A stretch of 8,489 nucleotides of DNA. Origin: Vulcanisaeta sp. UBA163 (GTDB lineage Archaea > Thermoproteota > Thermoprotei > Thermoproteales > Thermocladiaceae). Made by a program: the position numbers and the translations under genes. Under the pieces are notes generated by a model. It did not search any database, was not told the origin of the DNA, and worked only from the letters and a program-made list of their open reading frames with translations. Location of the stretch: positions 1 to 8,489 of the forward strand of contig DAJV01000035.1 of assembly GCA_002496475.1 (NCBI GenBank), given 5' to 3'. The first letter of the stretch is position 1. Every line of letters begins with the position of its first letter. Below, one piece after another: positions 6,089 through 8,489 of the stretch.

Positions 6089-7456
6089 GTGGCCTTAAGG
6101 AGTGACCAGCTGGAGGTAGCCAAGAGGCTCCTAGGGATACTTAGGGAGGGAAGTATTGCCGGCTTACAGGCACCAACTGGTTGGGGCAAGTCCTACACCA
6201 CTGCGTACGTCATTAAGGAACTCGGTGGTAAGTGGTTGTGGAGCTCAAGTTTGATAAACGCCCTCGTACAGGCATCAAACGCCCTAAGGAATTTCAATGT
6301 AAAGCACTTCCTATCCACAGGTAGGGAGAGGCTCTGCCTAAGGGGCTTTAGGCACAGTGACTTCATTATTAGGAGGCCATGCAACCACTGCCCATTCAAC
6401 ACTCAAGCACCCCAGGGCATGATCAAGGCCTTACTGGGCGCAGTTGATTACCCAGAGGTCAGGGACTTGGCTGAGGAGGGTGGGTTATGCCCGTACAACA
6501 TCCAGGAGGCCTTGATTAGGGAGTTACTTAGTAAGTATGATGACGTAGTCGTACTCATGAACTACGGCAGGCTCGGCAAATACACCAAGAGGGTCAATGG
6601 CTTAATAATTGACGAAGCCCACAATGCAGTAATCCCAAGACTCGTGAGCCTACCCAGGAGGGTTATTGAGCAATTGCTCAATAGGCTCGGCATCGAAGGC
6701 ATTGACGTTAGGAACGCCGAGGTTGTGAAGGGCATACTTAGTGAGTACCTGCTGGCGATTGCTGTGGATAATGAGACCAGTGAATTAGTGAGCCTCGATG
6801 ACGTGGTTACCCTCACAGAATCACAAGTAACATACTACGACAATGATGAGGATGCACTAGTCGGGGTCAGATTTGAGGGACTACCTCAATTAAATGGTAA
6901 GAGGGTTGTCTTCATGTCAGCCACGTTACCACCCAGCCTACTGCAGAGCGTGCCAACAATCAAAGTGCCATCGAACCAAGTAATTAGGGCTAGGGTTGGT
7001 GATATGGTTATGACGACCGAGAATACTGAGAGGTTTAGGGACCAAATAACTAACCACCTGAGGAATTTAATTAGTGATAAACAAACGGTGATATTCACAA
7101 CAAGCAGTAAGGAGATTAACCTCGATAATGCAGTTTATGAGGATGAGTTAAGGAATGAGGATTTATGCAGGAGGAATGTGGTGCTGCATTACTACGGTAA
7201 GTATGCCGAGGGCGTTAGGCTTAATTGCTACTCCCGAGCCATCCTACTGACGCTACCACTACTGCCAAGCAACGTAATGAGGAGGCTGGAGGCGAGGGGT
7301 TTAAGGACCATCGACCTCATAGTCATGAAGACCGTACAGGCAATCGGAAGACTACTACCTAACGAGGAAGTAGAGGTAATACTACTCGACAAACGCTTCA
7401 AGCAATACTGCAGTGAATTAATTAATTACGGCATTCAATGCCTTGACTCAGGCTGA
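6089..7456 (+). CDS. Compact XPD/DinG-family helicase with Fe-S cysteines
   Basis: A superfamily 2 DNA helicase of the XPD/DinG type, 455 residues. Visible motifs are a Q-like motif (RSDQ, residues 4-7), Walker A APTGWGKS (28-35), DEAH (175-178), motif III SAT (277-279) and motif VI QAIGR (417-421) followed by DKRF (434-437). Cys 83, 98, 101 and 134 have nearly the spacing of the 4Fe-4S ligands of Sulfolobus XPD (88, 102, 105, 137), so a cluster is likely. The enzyme is short: archaeal XPD is about 550 residues, and here only about 100 residues separate DEAH from SAT, so the Arch domain is reduced or absent. Motif VI lacks the usual second Arg (QAIGRLLP instead of QxxGRxxR), and motif V reads EGVRL (374-378) rather than EGIDL. 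It probably unwinds DNA 5' to 3', as the family does, unless these changes weaken it. Its closest coding neighbour encodes the membrane coiled coil. Confidence 0.93.
   Translation: MALRSDQLEVAKRLLGILREGSIAGLQAPTGWGKSYTTAYVIKELGGKWLWSSSLINALVQASNALRNFNVKHFLSTGRERLCLRGFRHSDFIIRRPCNHCPFNTQAPQGMIKALLGAVDYPEVRDLAEEGGLCPYNIQEALIRELLSKYDDVVVLMNYGRLGKYTKRVNGLIIDEAHNAVIPRLVSLPRRVIEQLLNRLGIEGIDVRNAEVVKGILSEYLLAIAVDNETSELVSLDDVVTLTESQVTYYDNDEDALVGVRFEGLPQLNGKRVVFMSATLPPSLLQSVPTIKVPSNQVIRARVGDMVMTTENTERFRDQITNHLRNLISDKQTVIFTTSSKEINLDNAVYEDELRNEDLCRRNVVLHYYGKYAEGVRLNCYSRAILLTLPLLPSNVMRRLEARGLRTIDLIVMKTVQAIGRLLPNEEVEVILLDKRFKQYCSELINYGIQCLDSG
7417..7428 (+). promoter_or_regulatory. Possible TATA element for the intergenic RNA region
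   Basis: A run of TTAATTAATTA inside the helicase 3' end. A start 25-30 bases downstream would fall at about 7445-7455, just before the series of hairpins at 7460-7588. The run also encodes helicase residues, so this is weak evidence. Confidence 0.3.
7430..7442. repeat. Perfect 13-base inverted repeat at the helicase 3' end
   Basis: GGCATT and AATGCC flank a central C. It lies within the last codons of the helicase gene and just after an AT-rich run (7417-7428), so it could be an operator or simply codon coincidence. Confidence 0.35.
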
Positions 7457-7459
7457 CTA

Positions 7460-7491
7460 ACCCACCCAACCGGGCATTGGCTGGGTAGGGT
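7460..7491 (+). other. Strong hairpin just after the helicase stop
   Basis: ACCC 7460-7463 pairs with GGGT 7488-7491, ACCCA 7464-7468 with TGGGT 7482-7486, and CC 7470-7471 with GG 7479-7480, leaving a single bulge at A7487 and an A-C mismatch. The 7-base loop is GGGCATT. No T tract follows, so it is not a typical archaeal terminator. It may protect the mRNA 3' end or open a non-coding RNA. Confidence 0.5.
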
Positions 7492-7497
7492 GAAATG

Positions 7498-7557
7498 AAG
7501 CCCATGATTATGCCAATTACTGCGGATCTCTAAAGAGTGGCTGACACACTGAGGCTT
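7498..7557 (+). ncRNA. Possible structured small RNA in the 7457-7652 intergenic region
   Basis: The gap between the helicase and the next gene is about 265 bases with no coding potential. AAGCC 7498-7502 pairs with GGCTT 7553-7557. Inside it, GCCA 7512-7515 pairs with TGGC 7538-7541, continuous with CTC 7528-7530 pairing GAG 7535-7537 around TAAA. CTGA occurs at 7541-7544 and 7549-7552, and ATGATTA at 7504-7510, recalling box D and a poor box C. The match is too weak to name a C/D RNA. With the hairpins on both sides it may be one structured transcript. Confidence 0.3.
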
Positions 7558-7570
7558 ACCGCCCCACCCA

Positions 7571-7588
7571 CGCCCAATGGTTTGGGCG
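7571..7588 (+). other. Perfect 7-bp hairpin before the promoter of unit 3
   Basis: CGCCCAA 7571-7577 pairs with TTGGGCG 7582-7588 around the loop TGGT. GG 7589-7590 and ATTTAATAAA 7591-7600 follow. It could end an upstream transcript or sit next to an alternative promoter. Confidence 0.5.
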
Positions 7589-7590
7589 GG

Positions 7591-7635
7591 ATTTAATAAA
7601 GTTATTGCTTCGGCTGCCTTAACTGCCTTATTAAG
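7591..7635 (+). promoter_or_regulatory. Promoter region of unit 3, two TATA candidates
   Basis: CCTTATTAAG at 7626-7635 is the better candidate. It lies about 25 bases before ATGGAG 7653, nearly the same geometry as the promoter of the first leader copy. ATTTAATAAA at 7591-7600 is a second TATA-like element that would start transcription near 7620-7627. Confidence 0.6.
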
Positions 7636-7652
7636 CAAGCCAATTATTAATG

Positions 7653-7722
7653 ATGGAGAGGTAATGAGTCCCTAATTGAACCACTCGGGGATTGCCCGGG
7701 TGGATGGTTGGGGATGATCCAA
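7653..7722 (+). ncRNA. Structured leader RNA, copy 2 (kink-turn-like)
   Basis: Same architecture as the copy at 5153. GGA 7655-7657 pairs with TCC 7718-7720. Ten bases (7658-7667, ending ATGA) lie opposite GA 7716-7717. GTCCCT 7668-7673 pairs with GGGGAT 7710-7715. A five-base bulge follows (7674-7678). AACC 7679-7682 pairs with GGTT 7706-7709. A four-base bulge lies on the 3' side (7702-7705). ACTCGGG 7683-7689 pairs with CCCGGGT 7695-7701 around GATTG. Compared with copy 1, a C-G pair has become T-A in the six-base helix, and the apical stem has changed on both sides while staying paired. These are compensatory changes that support a real RNA fold. The 3' arm holds GGGGATGATCC, a Shine-Dalgarno-like stretch for ATG 7722. 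Confidence 0.72.
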
Positions 7723-7752
7723 TGGTGGCCGCCCCCGTGGTTAGTGCGGTGA
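7714..7752 (+). CDS. Possible 12-codon leader peptide, Trp/Pro-rich
   Basis: ATG 7714 occupies the position in leader copy 2 that the GTG start of the small basic protein occupies in copy 1, and both continue ATC CAA. Here the frame encodes MIQWWPPPWLVR and stops at TGA 7750-7752. That stop overlaps an in-frame ATG (7752) of the following gene as TGATG. Three Trp and three consecutive Pro codons could slow ribosomes. It is equally possible that this frame is not translated and the resemblance is chance. Confidence 0.3.
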   Translation: MIQWWPPPWLVR

Positions 7753-8414
7753 TGGCAACATCATTGACTGCGCCTGTAAGAGTGGTTCCAATGAATACTT
7801 GGAATGAGAGCATTAGGCTTGCGAACATACTGCTTAGGAGGCTTCGGGAGCTTGATGAACGCGGCGTTAGGGCTTACTTCACAAGGGATTGTTTCAAGCT
7901 TGATTGGTCAGGTTGGCGCTTTAATCAAAGAATCATTAAGTGCCTGAGGGCTTGGTACATTAGGGCCTTGGTCTCAATAGCCGCGGCAATACACCCATTG
8001 ATCAAGGCATACGGTATTAAGGCAATGGAGTTTATTATTGAGGGGTTGGACTTATCAAAGGTAGACACGCGCGAGAACCTACTTAGGGACTTGAGCAACC
8101 TGGTCTATGACGCAGTGATTAACCAAACCATGAATAACACTAGGAACACAACCACAGGCAGTGACGTGCTAACCAGTAGAGTGATAAACCAGGGCATTGG
8201 TGACTTAATGACCCAAATCTCTAGGATTGAGACGTTATTGAGGGACTGCAATAAGGATGGGAGGGTGATTTTTGAGGATGAGGAACTGAACTGCGAAGAC
8301 CTATGGCTATACGACTCGGAACTCCACCAAATACTAAACGAGTTGGAGAAACTAGCACGTAAATACAACATAAGCATTGAACCAACAAAACACCCATGGC
8401 GACTCTATGAATAA
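7722..8414 (+). CDS. Unrecognised protein with an EF-hand-like loop
   Basis: About 230 residues from ATG 7722, not recognised. That start sits 8 bases after GGGG of the leader 3' arm. ATG 7752, which overlaps the mini-ORF stop, and ATG 7791 are alternatives, and the TTG at 7692 would begin inside the RNA hairpin. Residues about 24-100 are mostly helical, with a fairly hydrophobic stretch around 78-96 that is probably a buried helix rather than a membrane anchor. Residues 175-186 read DCNKDGRVIFED, matching the D.N.DG.V pattern of EF-hand and dockerin calcium loops, although position 12 is D rather than E. Four cysteines are present, one of them inside this loop. The C-terminus is helical (LHQILNELEKLARKY) and ends in a basic/aromatic tail. 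The gene has its own promoter and the same leader RNA as unit 2, so the two units are probably co-regulated. Confidence 0.75.
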   Translation: MVAAPVVSAVMATSLTAPVRVVPMNTWNESIRLANILLRRLRELDERGVRAYFTRDCFKLDWSGWRFNQRIIKCLRAWYIRALVSIAAAIHPLIKAYGIKAMEFIIEGLDLSKVDTRENLLRDLSNLVYDAVINQTMNNTRNTTTGSDVLTSRVINQGIGDLMTQISRIETLLRDCNKDGRVIFEDEELNCEDLWLYDSELHQILNELEKLARKYNISIEPTKHPWRLYE

Positions 8415-8427
8415 GAAGCCTAACCAA

Positions 8428-8459
8428 CCCTCAAACCCCCTACCTCCCCCTCTCCTCCC
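8428..8459 (-). other. G-quadruplex motif on the minus strand in the C-rich tail
   Basis: The last 75 bases (8415-8489) carry no gene. Within them C3, C5, C5 and C3 runs are separated by 5, 5 and 6 bases, so the minus strand fits G3+N1-7 and the plus strand could form an i-motif. A weak hairpin (GAGC 8462-8465 with GCTC 8477-8480) follows. No T-rich terminator is visible after the last gene. Confidence 0.45.
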
Positions 8460-8489
8460 ATGAGCTAGAAGCCGAGGCTCCCTTGGTCA

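Noticed and set aside
391..8427. Many minus-strand open frames of 65-168 codons (for example 391-897, 2844-3242, 5824-6189)
   Set aside because: They lie opposite well-supported + strand genes, are rich in Ser/Leu as expected from the reverse of Arg/Glu/AGG-rich coding DNA, and have no ribosome sites or recognisable motifs.
8427..8489. Minus-strand tRNA, suggested by TAGCTCATGGGAGGAG resembling a D-arm
   Set aside because: There is no matching acceptor stem, anticodon arm or GGTTCRA T-loop. Only a three-base D-stem could form.
8450..8489. Third copy of the leader RNA, suggested by ATGAGC at 8460-8465
   Set aside because: No TATA box precedes it, the GGA base strand is absent, and the sequence ends before the 3' arm could be tested.
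1..8489. CRISPR array, insertion sequence, integrase or attachment site
   Set aside because: No regularly spaced repeats, no transposase or recombinase motif, and no tRNA-derived direct repeat was seen on either strand.

Overview
The window looks like DNA from a hyperthermophilic crenarchaeon, most likely of the Thermoproteales and close to Vulcanisaeta, Caldivirga or Thermocladium. This is inferred from three things. Arginine is written almost only as AGG. Promoters are archaeal BRE/TATA boxes (a CC followed by TTTTAAAT or TTATTAAG). The proteins are a HerA-type ATPase and an iron-sulfur XPD-type helicase. No tRNA, rRNA, transposase, integrase or CRISPR array is visible. All convincing genes lie on the + strand, so the long minus-strand reading frames are shadows produced by codon bias.

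Unit 1 (2-5136) is four tightly overlapping genes: an 824-residue cysteine-free helical/coiled-coil protein, a protein of about 294 residues with a likely C-terminal winged helix, a HerA/VirB4-like P-loop ATPase, and an unrecognised protein of about 173 residues. The overlaps imply one transcript and translational coupling. Its promoter lies outside the window.

Unit 2 (5129-7456) has its own promoter, whose TATA box contains the stop codon of unit 1. It continues with a structured leader RNA, a small basic protein, a coiled-coil protein with a C-terminal membrane hairpin, and a compact XPD/DinG-family helicase. The helicase keeps the four iron-sulfur cysteines but has a shortened middle region and an altered motif VI. 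A perfect extended Shine-Dalgarno precedes the helicase gene.

Unit 3 (about 7457-8414) begins with some 190 bases of non-coding, hairpin-rich DNA. A second promoter and a second copy of the same leader RNA follow, then a protein of about 230 residues with an EF-hand-like loop. A C-rich tail at 8415-8489 closes the window and has G-quadruplex potential on the minus strand.

The strongest novelty is the pair of leader RNAs at 5153-5220 and 7653-7722. Their sequences differ, but both fold to the same plan: a 3-bp base, an asymmetric loop with opposed GA/GA that resembles a kink-turn, a 6-bp helix, a 5-nt bulge on the 5' side, a 4-bp AACC/GGUU helix, a 4-nt bulge on the 3' side, and an apical hairpin. 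Several helix positions change in a compensatory way. Each copy sits at the predicted transcription start, and its 3' arm contains an anti-16S (Shine-Dalgarno-like) sequence and a start codon. My inference is a shared RNA switch that coordinates unit 2 and unit 3 of an undescribed two-motor module (HerA-like pump plus Fe-S helicase with a membrane partner). Whether this module is a mobile element, a DNA-transfer apparatus or a defence system cannot be decided from the window.
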